This document shows, in pieces, positions 1 to 5,275 of a stretch of 5,275 nt of DNA (positions are counted from its first letter, which is position 1; each line of letters starts with the position of its first letter). Source of the stretch: Prevotellaceae bacterium (lineage in GTDB: Bacteria > Bacteroidota > Bacteroidia > Bacteroidales > UBA932); contig JAITHX010000233.1 of assembly GCA_031279735.1 (NCBI GenBank), forward strand, positions 1 to 5,275. The letters run 5' to 3'. The notes under the pieces are model-generated. The model was not told where the DNA came from, did not search any database, and was given only the letters and a program-made list of their open reading frames with translations. The translations under genes and the position numbers were made by a program.

Positions 1-3000
1 TGAACTGACTCTCGGTGCGGTTTCCTTTTTGTTTTTCCAGGTAACTATTTCGTTGATTACGTCCCAACAGTCTATCTTTCCACGGAAATGCTCCGTACAT
101 TCTGTGGCGCGATTCACCAAGCGTTGATACAGTTCTTTGTCCGTAAACGATTTTGTCCATGCCGGCTCTTTGTTCCAGATAAGCGGATGTCCTTTGGCGC
201 GGATGTTGCGTTCAGCGCACCATGCGGCAACTTCTTCGGAGCGAGCGTATAGGGGTTTGTCCTTTTCCGGTTCGCAATAGTCCCAGTAAAAAGGCAGGGT
301 GGCGTAATTGAACAGTTCGGCAAACAGACGCTTGCAGGTTTCGTTGTCCGGCTGTGCGGCGGCTACTCCCCACGAATCGGCGTAACATCCGAAAAGAAAT
401 TCGTTTTCCAGCATTTCCACCTCAACGCTTGCTCCCGAAACCGGTTTGCCGTTAAGAGTAACCCGAACATTAACGTCGGATTTGCGGTGTTGCTCAATTC
501 GGGTATCGGCTTTGCGTTTCCATTCCGGCACGTTTGCGAGCGCTTCGTCGGCGATTGTTTGCGACAAGAGTTTCGCCGGTCCAATCAGCCCTGCCGGATA
601 GAGCGGCGAATCCCGCCGGAAGTAATACCAAATTGTAAACGCTTTCCGTCCCTGCGAGGGGCGCGGCTCGTTTCGGACGAACCATTCGGGAAAGGCTTTC
701 ATCGCCCGTCCCTCTTCGCCTCGGTCGCGTCCCCACTCGAAGTCCGCAGGGTGCTGCTCGTCGCCTATCAGTCGATTTGCCCAATTGACGGTAACGTGTA
801 CCGTGATTCTGTTCTCGCCTTTTTTCAGATACGGAGTAATATCCGTCTTGTAGGGCGGACACCAAAGCGTTCCGGCTGACTTTCCGTTGACTTCCAGCTC
901 GGCGATGTCGTGCATTTCGCCCAAATCAAGCAGGATGCGTTTGTTCTTTCCGAGAGCGTCCGCATCAACGCGAATGTTCTTTTCGTAGCTTGCCGTGCCT
1001 GCGAAATATTTTATCAGCGTATCCGCATGTTTGCTGAAATCGACGAGGGCGGGAAACTCGCGGCTGAACTCCGTGTCGAGTTTGGGTTGAAAGCGGACTT
1101 TCCATGCGCCGCTTATCTCCGCCAGAACTTTTTCCTCGCGTATCTCCATTGCCGGCAGCCGAAGTTTCTCGTAAGCGCATTTCGCATCTTTCGGAAAAAC
1201 GACGAATACGGATTCGTCCGGTTCAAGTTTCAAGTCCAAGCGAATCGAATCGCCGTCGGCTCGCCAGCGGTTTGTTTGGCGTATCGTGCCGCTGTAAGCG
1301 TCCCAAAGTTCGGGCGCGCGGTTGCTGACAGGAAAGGCATAAGTTTTGGCGACGGGCGCATCGGAAGGATTGACAACGAAGAATATTTCCGCGTCGCGCA
1401 CAGTCCTGTGCGCAATGTTTTTCACTCCGTCGAGAACATGCTCGCCCTGCTGCAGCAGCATCTGGCATCTGGCAAGATAGACGAAAAACGCCTTGCCGGG
1501 CTTGAACCATGTCTGATGCCGTCCGAAGTGCGATCCCCACCAGCCCATCCCCATGCCGGGCTGATAACGGTCGTCGAAAGGCTGATGCACCCAGTGATGC
1601 AGAAAGTAGAGATTTGCGCCCGAAGCGAAGCCGATGTCGCCGGAACGTTTCATAAACGCGGGGTCTTCGGTGTAGCGGCTGTTGCGGGGACGTCCGGTGA
1701 AGGCTTCCGCCCCGATGATCCTTTTGCCGGCTTTCACGGCTTCGGGAACGACAAGCCCGCTGTTTATCGCGGTGCTGCCCGTCCAAAATTCGGTGACGGG
1801 AACGTCGGGAACGGCGGCGGATTCGCGACGGTCGAAAGGACCCCAGTACGGTTCCCAGTACTGTTTCAGTCCGTATTCGTGGAGCATGTCGCGGGCAACT
1901 TTCCAGCCGTTGTCGATATAGAGACGGCTTCTGACGGCTTTGAAGTCCTCCATGAACAGTTTCAGCGATTCGCCGGATCGAGCGTTCGGATTCGTCGTCC
2001 CGCTGTCGGACAGGCGCTGCAGCACCATCGCGGGCAGGGGATCGTAGCCTTTCATGCGCCGGAACTCGTCGCGGAACGCCGGCGTCCAGTCCTGGTCGCC
2101 CGATTCGTAGCTGTCCACCCAGATGTAGGTGAAAGTCGTGCCGAAATACTCTCCGATGTGTTCTTTCAGGGGGTCGAGCACCTGCCGCCAGTGGTAAACG
2201 TTGTCTTCGCGACTCATTTTGTCCACCTCCAGCGCTTTCCCGATAATATCGTCGGGGAGAGGATGCGGATTAGCCATAGTCGGAGCGTATCCCGCCCGAC
2301 AGACGAGCCACGCGCCGGCGGGAGCCTGCCATTTCAGCCGTCCGGTCGAATCCAGATGCAGGGAAATGTCCAGAACCTCGTCCGGAACGGGACAGTCGCC
2401 GTCGGGAACAGCCATCACCGCGACGTCCCTGTAGTAGCTTGCCTGTCCGCCCGGCTCCTCGCCCGGCACGCCCTCCGCGACATACCTATAGATATACTGC
2501 GGCAGAGCCGGACGCTCCAGCATCATTTCCACCTCCCGTCCGCCCGAAATTCGCGCAACGGACATCACCAGCGTCTTCATGCAGCGTTCCTCCGCTATCC
2601 ACGGACCGCCGGTAGTGGCGTAACCCGGAGTGCCGTGCAGCCCCATAGTCAAACCGAGACGGCGCGCTTCCGCCATCGCGCCACGAAGAGCGTCCCAGTA
2701 TGCCTCGCCGCGAAAAGTCCGCTCCGGCCACGGATTGTTTTCCATCGGCGCCTGCGTGTGCTGAACGGAAGAAGTGATGTTGAAGACAGTAGCTCCGCCG
2801 ATACCCGCCTCCTTCATGGCTTCGAGGTCTTTGGCGATTCCCTCCTTCGAGAAATTGCTCCCCATCCAGTGCCACCAGACGTGAGGACGATACCGCATCG
2901 GCGGCGACTGAAACTGTTCGGCCAGCGACGCCAGCGACTCGTCCGGAGCATTGCGCCGCAACGGACTGCATGCAACAAATGCGGTCAGGAGAACCGTCGC

Positions 3001-3024
3001 GGCGAATCCCGCGATTTTATTCAT
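1..3024 (-). CDS. Predicted lipoprotein: GH106 alpha-L-rhamnosidase module fused to GH10 xylanase-type module (3' end outside window)
   Basis: The frame is open for 1008 codons from ATG at 3024 to the left edge, with no internal stop. Residues 1-19 form a lipoprotein signal. Residues about 40-820 match GH106: VWWHWMGSNFSKEGI (49-63), WVDSYE (302-307), YWEPYWGP (389-396), GAEAFTG (438-444), a GH2-like sandwich with LWCPPY and NRLIGDE, and the terminal YPAGLIGP (809-816). E307 and E440 are candidate catalytic residues. Their 133-residue spacing is close to that of the glutamates I recall for the characterised enzyme BT0986 (461 and 593). Residues from about 843 look like GH10: a small beta-rich lead-in ending FLFGC, then FYWDYCEPE (912-920), KGHPLIWN (944-951) and WDVINE (987-992), where E992 is the candidate acid/base. 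The GH10 nucleophile would lie outside the window. GH106 enzymes remove alpha-L-rhamnose and GH10 enzymes cleave xylan internally; joint action on one glycan is an inference. Codons TTA, CTA and TCA are very rare. In-frame ATGs at 3072 and 3081 are alternatives, but 3024 gives the clean signal peptide. Confidence 0.9.
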   Translation of the reverse strand, partial: MNKIAGFAATVLLTAFVACSPLRRNAPDESLASLAEQFQSPPMRYRPHVWWHWMGSNFSKEGIAKDLEAMKEAGIGGATVFNITSSVQHTQAPMENNPWPERTFRGEAYWDALRGAMAEARRLGLTMGLHGTPGYATTGGPWIAEERCMKTLVMSVARISGGREVEMMLERPALPQYIYRYVAEGVPGEEPGGQASYYRDVAVMAVPDGDCPVPDEVLDISLHLDSTGRLKWQAPAGAWLVCRAGYAPTMANPHPLPDDIIGKALEVDKMSREDNVYHWRQVLDPLKEHIGEYFGTTFTYIWVDSYESGDQDWTPAFRDEFRRMKGYDPLPAMVLQRLSDSGTTNPNARSGESLKLFMEDFKAVRSRLYIDNGWKVARDMLHEYGLKQYWEPYWGPFDRRESAAVPDVPVTEFWTGSTAINSGLVVPEAVKAGKRIIGAEAFTGRPRNSRYTEDPAFMKRSGDIGFASGANLYFLHHWVHQPFDDRYQPGMGMGWWGSHFGRHQTWFKPGKAFFVYLARCQMLLQQGEHVLDGVKNIAHRTVRDAEIFFVVNPSDAPVAKTYAFPVSNRAPELWDAYSGTIRQTNRWRADGDSIRLDLKLEPDESVFVVFPKDAKCAYEKLRLPAMEIREEKVLAEISGAWKVRFQPKLDTEFSREFPALVDFSKHADTLIKYFAGTASYEKNIRVDADALGKNKRILLDLGEMHDIAELEVNGKSAGTLWCPPYKTDITPYLKKGENRITVHVTVNWANRLIGDEQHPADFEWGRDRGEEGRAMKAFPEWFVRNEPRPSQGRKAFTIWYYFRRDSPLYPAGLIGPAKLLSQTIADEALANVPEWKRKADTRIEQHRKSDVNVRVTLNGKPVSGASVEVEMLENEFLFGCYADSWGVAAAQPDNETCKRLFAELFNYATLPFYWDYCEPEKDKPLYARSEEVAAWCAERNIRAKGHPLIWNKEPAWTKSFTDKELYQRLVNRATECTEHFRGKIDCWDVINEIVTWKNKKETAPRVSS
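2968..3024 (-). other. Lipoprotein signal peptide (SPase II type)
   Basis: Residues 1-19 read MNKIAGFAATVLLTAFVAC: a short Lys-containing start, a hydrophobic core and a lipobox-like FVAC with the candidate lipidated cysteine at 19. The -3 position is Phe rather than the usual Leu, which the looser Bacteroidota lipoboxes tolerate. The residues after the cysteine (SPLRRNAPDE) do not start with the acidic run typical of surface export in this phylum, so periplasmic-facing or surface location is open. Confidence 0.75.
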
Positions 3025-3027
3025 GTT

Positions 3028-3043
3028 CGGGGAGCAGTCCCCG
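3028..3043 (-). promoter_or_regulatory. GC hairpin immediately upstream of the hydrolase start codon
   Basis: Plus strand cgggga-gcag-tccccg is a perfect 6-bp stem with a 4-base loop, ending three bases before the ATG on the minus strand. It occupies the place of a ribosome binding site and could limit translation initiation. It has no U-tract, so it is not a terminator. Whether it has any regulatory role is unproven. Confidence 0.35.
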
Positions 3044-3085
3044 CGCCCTGCTTTTCTGCCAAAATAATTCATTTCACACATGACG

Positions 3086-3093
3086 CAAAAGTA
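3086..3093 (-). promoter_or_regulatory. Putative Bacteroidota -7 promoter element for the hydrolase gene
   Basis: On the minus strand this reads TACTTTTG, an exact match to TAnnTTTG, the -7 consensus of the Bacteroidota primary sigma factor. Transcription would begin around 3079-3081, giving a leader of about 55 bases to the ATG at 3024. No TTG-like -33 element is visible because that region is filled by AT-rich heptamer repeats. A start this close to 3081 argues against the alternative upstream ATG there. Confidence 0.45.
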
Positions 3094-3126
3094 ATAATTC
3101 ATAATTCATAATTCATAATTTATTAC
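3091..3126. repeat. Left heptamer array: three TTCATAA units between 7-bp inverted arms
   Basis: Three exact tandem TTCATAA units occupy 3098-3118. They are flanked by gtaataa (3091-3097) and its exact reverse complement ttattac (3120-3126). The same heptamer in reverse-complement orientation (TTATGAA) forms arrays at 4569-4596 and 5159-5172, so the ATPase gene lies between inverted copies. The array sits in the divergent promoter region and its left arm overlaps the candidate -7 element of the hydrolase gene. Confidence 0.85.
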
Positions 3127-3152
3127 GATTTTTGCGAAAAATATTTACGAAT

Positions 3153-4574
3153 ATGAAAATCATTGGAAGGAAACGGCAGCAGGCGGAACTGAACTCTTTG
3201 CTGGCATCGAACAAGCCTGAATTTGCAGTGGTTTACGGTCGCCGAAGAGTTGGCAAGACTTATTTGATCAAGGAGTATTTCAACAATCGTTTCGCGTTTT
3301 ATCATACCGGTTTGGCTAACGGCAGTGCAAAAAAACAATTGAGAAACTTTCAAAAGTCGCTCGAACTGTACGGAAGAACGTCTTATCCCAAGGCGGAGGA
3401 CTGGCTCGACGCTTTTTCGCAACTGCGGCAGCTGCTCGAAATGCAGGATTCGCCGGACGGCAAGCGTGTAGTCTTCATCGACGAAACGCCGTGGATAGAC
3501 ACGCGGCGTTCGGACTTTGTGTCGGCTTTGGAGCATTTTTGGAATTCATGGGCTTCTTCGCAACCGAATATTCTGCTGATTTTGTGCGGGGCGGCGACCT
3601 CGTGGATTATCAGTAAAATCATGAAAAATCACGGCGGTCTGCACAATCGCGTCACGCAAAAAATCATGCTGGAGCCGTTCACGCTTGCGGAATGTGAAAG
3701 TTTCTTCGCGGAAAACAATATGGAGGCGACGCGGCATCAGATTTTGGAATACTACATGATTCTGGGCGGCATTCCTTTCTATCTGGATTTGATTAAAAAG
3801 CAATACAGCGTTGTGCAAAACATCGACCTGCTGTTTTTCGCGAACAATGCCGTGTTAAAGGACGAATTTGAAAATCTGTATGCCTCGCTGTTCGCAAATG
3901 CGGAGAACTACATGAGAATAGCGGAAACTTTGGCTGTGAAAAATAAGGGTTTGACGCGCAAAGAATTGATCGGCGGCGCGAAAATACTCGACGGAGCCGG
4001 AACAGCCCGAATGCTGGAAGAATTGGAACAGTGCGGCTTTATTCGCAAATATCACGCTTTCGGAAAAACTTCCCGCGAAAGCGTCTATCAGCTTGTGGAT
4101 TTCTTTACGCTGTTTTACTTCCGTTTCATTAAAAACACAAGGCATAATGACGAACATTTATGGGAACATCTGATTGACAACCAAAGGCACAGAGCATGGA
4201 CGGGTTTTGCCTTCGAACTTGTGTGTCTCTCTCACCTGCAGCAAATCAAGGCGAAACTCGGCATCGCCGGCGTGCTTACAAGTGCCTCCGTCTGGCAAAG
4301 TAAAAACAGCGAAAACGGCGCGCAAATCGACCTTGTGATTGATCGCAACGACAAGGTTGTCAATCTTTGCGAAATAAAGTTCTACAATGACCAACTAGTC
4401 ATCGACAAAGATTTGAACGCCGATTTACGCCGCAAAAAACAGGTCTTCAAAGATGAAACCAAAACCCGAAAGTCCGTGCACACCACTCTTATTTCTGCTT
4501 ACGGCATAAAACCCAATGCGTGTAGCCGCGATATACAGTCGGAAGTGACAATGGACGACCTTTTTGAATTATGA
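3153..4574 (+). CDS. ATP-binding protein, archaeal-type ATPase with DUF234 / PD-(D/E)XK-like C-terminus
   Basis: This is a 473-residue protein, a normal length for the family. Its start MKIIGRKRQQ is the usual family N-terminus. Residues 29-36 (GRRRVGKT) are the Walker A loop, VVFIDE (106-111) is Walker B, and ILLILCGA (140-147) is the likely sensor-1 strand. GGLHNRVTQKIMLEPF (161-176) is the family's typical arginine-containing motif. A middle winged-helix-like region follows. The C-terminal part (AFELVCL with E355, QIDLVID with D393, LCEIKF with E407 and K409) matches the DUF234 segment and has the spacing of a PD-(D/E)XK nuclease core. These proteins belong to the COG1672/PF01637 group; their role in bacteria is not established, though defence, DNA processing and mobility have been considered. 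TTG at 3132 would add seven residues and is less likely. There is no clear Shine-Dalgarno; GATTTTTG at 3127-3134 is a weak -7-like match. The final Leu and stop codons lie inside a heptamer repeat. GC content is visibly lower than in the hydrolase gene. Confidence 0.9.
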   Translation: MKIIGRKRQQAELNSLLASNKPEFAVVYGRRRVGKTYLIKEYFNNRFAFYHTGLANGSAKKQLRNFQKSLELYGRTSYPKAEDWLDAFSQLRQLLEMQDSPDGKRVVFIDETPWIDTRRSDFVSALEHFWNSWASSQPNILLILCGAATSWIISKIMKNHGGLHNRVTQKIMLEPFTLAECESFFAENNMEATRHQILEYYMILGGIPFYLDLIKKQYSVVQNIDLLFFANNAVLKDEFENLYASLFANAENYMRIAETLAVKNKGLTRKELIGGAKILDGAGTARMLEELEQCGFIRKYHAFGKTSRESVYQLVDFFTLFYFRFIKNTRHNDEHLWEHLIDNQRHRAWTGFAFELVCLSHLQQIKAKLGIAGVLTSASVWQSKNSENGAQIDLVIDRNDKVVNLCEIKFYNDQLVIDKDLNADLRRKKQVFKDETKTRKSVHTTLISAYGIKPNACSRDIQSEVTMDDLFEL

Positions 4575-4596
4575 ATTATAAATTATGAATTATGAA
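4569..4596. repeat. Right heptamer array: four TTATGAA units, inverted relative to the left array
   Basis: Units lie at 4569-4575, 4576-4582 (ttataaa, one mismatch), 4583-4589 and 4590-4596. The first unit supplies the last sense codon (TTA) and the TGA stop of the ATPase gene. The array is the reverse complement of the one at 3098-3118. Confidence 0.85.
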
Positions 4597-4603
4597 TTGC
4601 CTG
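4581..4603. repeat. 23-bp direct repeat, copy 1
   Basis: The 23 bases from 4581 to 4603, made of two heptamers plus TTGCCTG, recur exactly at 5157-5179. The copies lie on either side of the MITE and are followed by similar but not identical sequence (cgggaaa and acggaaa). The repeat is far too long to be a normal target duplication, so it looks like a dispersed spacer repeat present before the insertion. Confidence 0.85.
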
Positions 4604-4609
4604 CGGGAA

Positions 4610-4634
4610 ATGAAGAATTAAAAATGAAGAATTA
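4610..4634. repeat. 11-bp direct repeat abutting the MITE left end
   Basis: ATGAAGAATTA occurs at 4610-4620 and again at 4624-4634. The second copy runs into the first five bases of the MITE inverted repeat, which suggests that AATTA at 4630-4634 is host sequence rather than element sequence. Confidence 0.7.
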
Positions 4635-4651
4635 GTACTGATGCACTAAAT
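4630..4651. repeat. MITE left terminal inverted repeat
   Basis: Starts AATTAGTACTGATGCA and ends CTAAAT. It is an exact reverse complement of 5139-5160; the match stops on both sides at 4629 and 4652. Confidence 0.9.
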
Positions 4652-4669
4652 TGTTAATTGAATTTAACA
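4652..4669. other. AT-rich hairpin at the end of the transposase remnant
   Basis: TGTTAA (4652-4657) and TTAACA (4664-4669) form a perfect 6-bp stem around a 6-base loop, just inside the left inverted repeat and overlapping the remnant's final stop codon. On the plus strand it is 78 bases after the ATPase stop and is followed by aaaaa rather than a U-tract. Its weak AT stem makes a terminator role doubtful. Confidence 0.3.
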
Positions 4670-5025
4670 GTTAAAAATAAACGGCTCTTTGAGGTTTGGC
4701 TCTTTCTTGATTTGAGGGTATGTATCGGAGTTGAGCAGTTATCGAACAGATGTTTTATCGAACGGAGAAGCGCTTAATATCTCCGATATTCGGAATCGGG
4801 CAATCAGCGTAAAGCGGGCGAATGAGCCGCATCGGATAATTGCTGAAATCGAATGAAACAAGTCTGTTGCGATGTTCGCCGGTGCGAAGAAATACCGATG
4901 TGCGGACCGATTCCGGCAGTCGAATTCGTGCACGCGACGACTGCTGTCATAAGCGTACACTTGTTGAACTCCTGTTTGCCGATAAATTCCGGCACTTGCG
5001 AAAACACGGATTTACCTGAATGCAT
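4664..5025 (-). pseudogene. Internally deleted, frameshifted IS4-family transposase remnant
   Basis: From ATG at 5025 the minus strand reads M-H-S-GKSVFSQVPEFIGKQEF-NKC, the typical IS4-family transposase N-terminus. At about 4957-4960 the frame breaks: the expected continuation V-Y-A-Y-D...RRVHEFDCRN is in a different frame starting at 4960. About 30 unrecognisable codons follow. The same frame then gives ISEILSASPFDKTSVR, a stop (TAA, 4739-4741), and LLNSDTYPQIKKEPNLKEPF to a final TAA at 4664-4666. ILS-x-S-x-FDKT-x(n)-LL is the pattern I recall at the C-terminus of Bacteroidota IS4 transposases, and the internal TAA could be a former CAA (Gln). Only about 120 codons remain of a usual 350-400, and the catalytic DDE core is gone, so no activity is possible. 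The family call rests on remembered motifs, not a search. Confidence 0.65.
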
Positions 5026-5138
5026 CTTGCGGATTTTGATGATTGAAACCACAAGATTACACAGCCTCAAATCAAATCGTAAAATCGAAAAAGCCTCACA
5101 TTATATTATACATCAATTAATTACAAGATGAATTTTTC

Positions 5139-5160
5139 ATTTAGTGCATCAGTACTAATT
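5139..5160. repeat. MITE right terminal inverted repeat
   Basis: Starts ATTTAG and ends TGCATCAGTACTAATT, the exact reverse complement of 4630-4651. With the transposase relic read on the minus strand, this is the end nearest its start codon. Confidence 0.9.
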
Positions 5161-5179
5161 ATGAATTATGAATTGCCTG
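5157..5179. repeat. 23-bp direct repeat, copy 2
   Basis: Exact second copy of 4581-4603, beginning in the last four bases of the MITE right inverted repeat. It includes two TTATGAA heptamers (5159-5172). Confidence 0.85.
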
Positions 5180-5275
5180 ACGGAAAATCGGACGGTTCAT
5201 TATTAATTGTTAATGGTTAATTGTTAATGGTTAATGCCTATCGGACGGGTGGAGTGAAACGGAGATACTGAGCCG
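5180..5275. other. Spacer to the right edge with no supportable gene
   Basis: No convincing coding sequence is visible on either strand. ATCGGACGG occurs at 5187-5195 and again at 5240-5248, bracketing the 14-bp tandem repeat. The GC-richer last 40 bases could be the edge of a gene beyond the window, but there is too little to say. Confidence 0.5.
5203..5236. repeat. 14-bp tandem repeat, about 2.4 copies
   Basis: TTAATTGTTAATGG occurs exactly at 5203-5216 and 5217-5230, followed by a partial unit TTAATG at 5231-5236. It is simple AT-rich spacer sequence with no promoter match that I would trust. Confidence 0.8.

Larger units (their letters stand above)
4630..5160. mobile_element. MITE-like element with perfect 22-bp terminal inverted repeats, IS4-family derived
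   Basis: The element is 531 bp and ends in exact 22-bp inverted repeats. It contains only a decayed, internally deleted transposase on the minus strand. That combination (short, non-autonomous, perfect ends, relic of the parent transposase) defines an IS-derived MITE. It lies within AATTATG repeat sequence, where insertion would do little harm. The outer five bases on each side may be host: a symmetric TA flank (4633-4634 and 5156-5157) would give a 521-bp element, and AATTA (4630-4634 and 5157-5161) is a possible 5-bp duplication. Confidence 0.8.

Noticed and set aside
1223..2971. Minus-strand frames at 1223-1786 and 2486-2971.
   Set aside because: They overlap the hydrolase gene in a different frame and give arginine- or glycine-rich low-complexity translations with no family motif.
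910..3111. A 733-codon plus-strand open frame, plus another at 487-879 in the same frame.
   Set aside because: They are codon-register antisense to the hydrolase gene. They stay open because the sense strand rarely uses TTA, CTA and TCA. The translation shows no domain, while the minus strand carries clear GH106 and GH10 motifs.
3383..4394. Minus-strand frames opposite the ATPase gene (3383-3622, 3546-3818, 3855-4157, 4158-4394).
   Set aside because: They are shadows of a gene with intact Walker A, Walker B and C-terminal motifs on the plus strand.
4853..5131. A 92-codon plus-strand frame inside the MITE.
   Set aside because: It is antisense to the transposase remnant, has no recognisable motif, and its end is AT-rich sequence near the inverted repeat.
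3091..5179. The repeated AATTATG sequences as a possible CRISPR array.
   Set aside because: The units are 7 bp in direct tandem with no spacers, and no cas gene is present.
4581..5179. The 23-bp direct repeats as a target-site duplication of the MITE.
   Set aside because: They are too long for the family, copy 1 lies 26 bp away from the element end, and they consist mostly of the heptamer repeat found elsewhere in the window.

Overview
The window looks like a chromosomal segment of a Bacteroidota bacterium, probably a polysaccharide degrader from a gut or similar plant-fed habitat. The taxonomic call is an inference. It rests on four points: a lipoprotein-type glycoside hydrolase of GH106 flavour, an exact match to the Bacteroidota -7 promoter consensus TAnnTTTG ahead of it, no convincing Shine-Dalgarno sites, and AT-rich AATTATG-type spacer repeats.

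Region 1 (1-3024, minus strand) is one uninterrupted 1008-codon reading frame that runs off the left edge. It encodes a predicted lipoprotein. An apparently complete GH106-type alpha-L-rhamnosidase module is followed, with no stop and no long linker, by the first part of a GH10 (endo-beta-1,4-xylanase family) module. The window ends 16 codons after the candidate GH10 acid/base glutamate. This two-enzyme fusion is the most interesting object here. The long plus-strand open frame at 910-3111 is only its antisense shadow.

Region 2 (3025-3152) is the intergenic space between divergent genes. It carries the hydrolase gene's putative promoter, a GC hairpin just before its start codon, and three tandem TTCATAA heptamers between short inverted arms.

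Region 3 (3153-4574, plus strand) is a complete gene for an archaeal-type AAA-family ATPase with a C-terminal DUF234/PD-(D/E)XK-like part. It is bracketed by heptamer arrays in inverted orientation, and the right array overlaps its stop codon.

Region 4 (4575-5275) has no intact gene. It holds a roughly 520-531 bp element with perfect 22-bp inverted ends. Inside lies a decayed, internally deleted transposase that keeps recognisable N- and C-terminal pieces of an IS4-family protein, so the element reads as an IS4-derived MITE. It sits in the AATTATG repeat sequence, next to two copies of a 23-bp spacer repeat. A 14-bp tandem repeat and unassigned sequence follow to the right edge.

Functionally, the hydrolase would work at the cell surface or in the periplasm on a rhamnose- and xylose-containing glycan. 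The ATPase and the MITE look like accessory or mobile additions with no evident link to glycan use.
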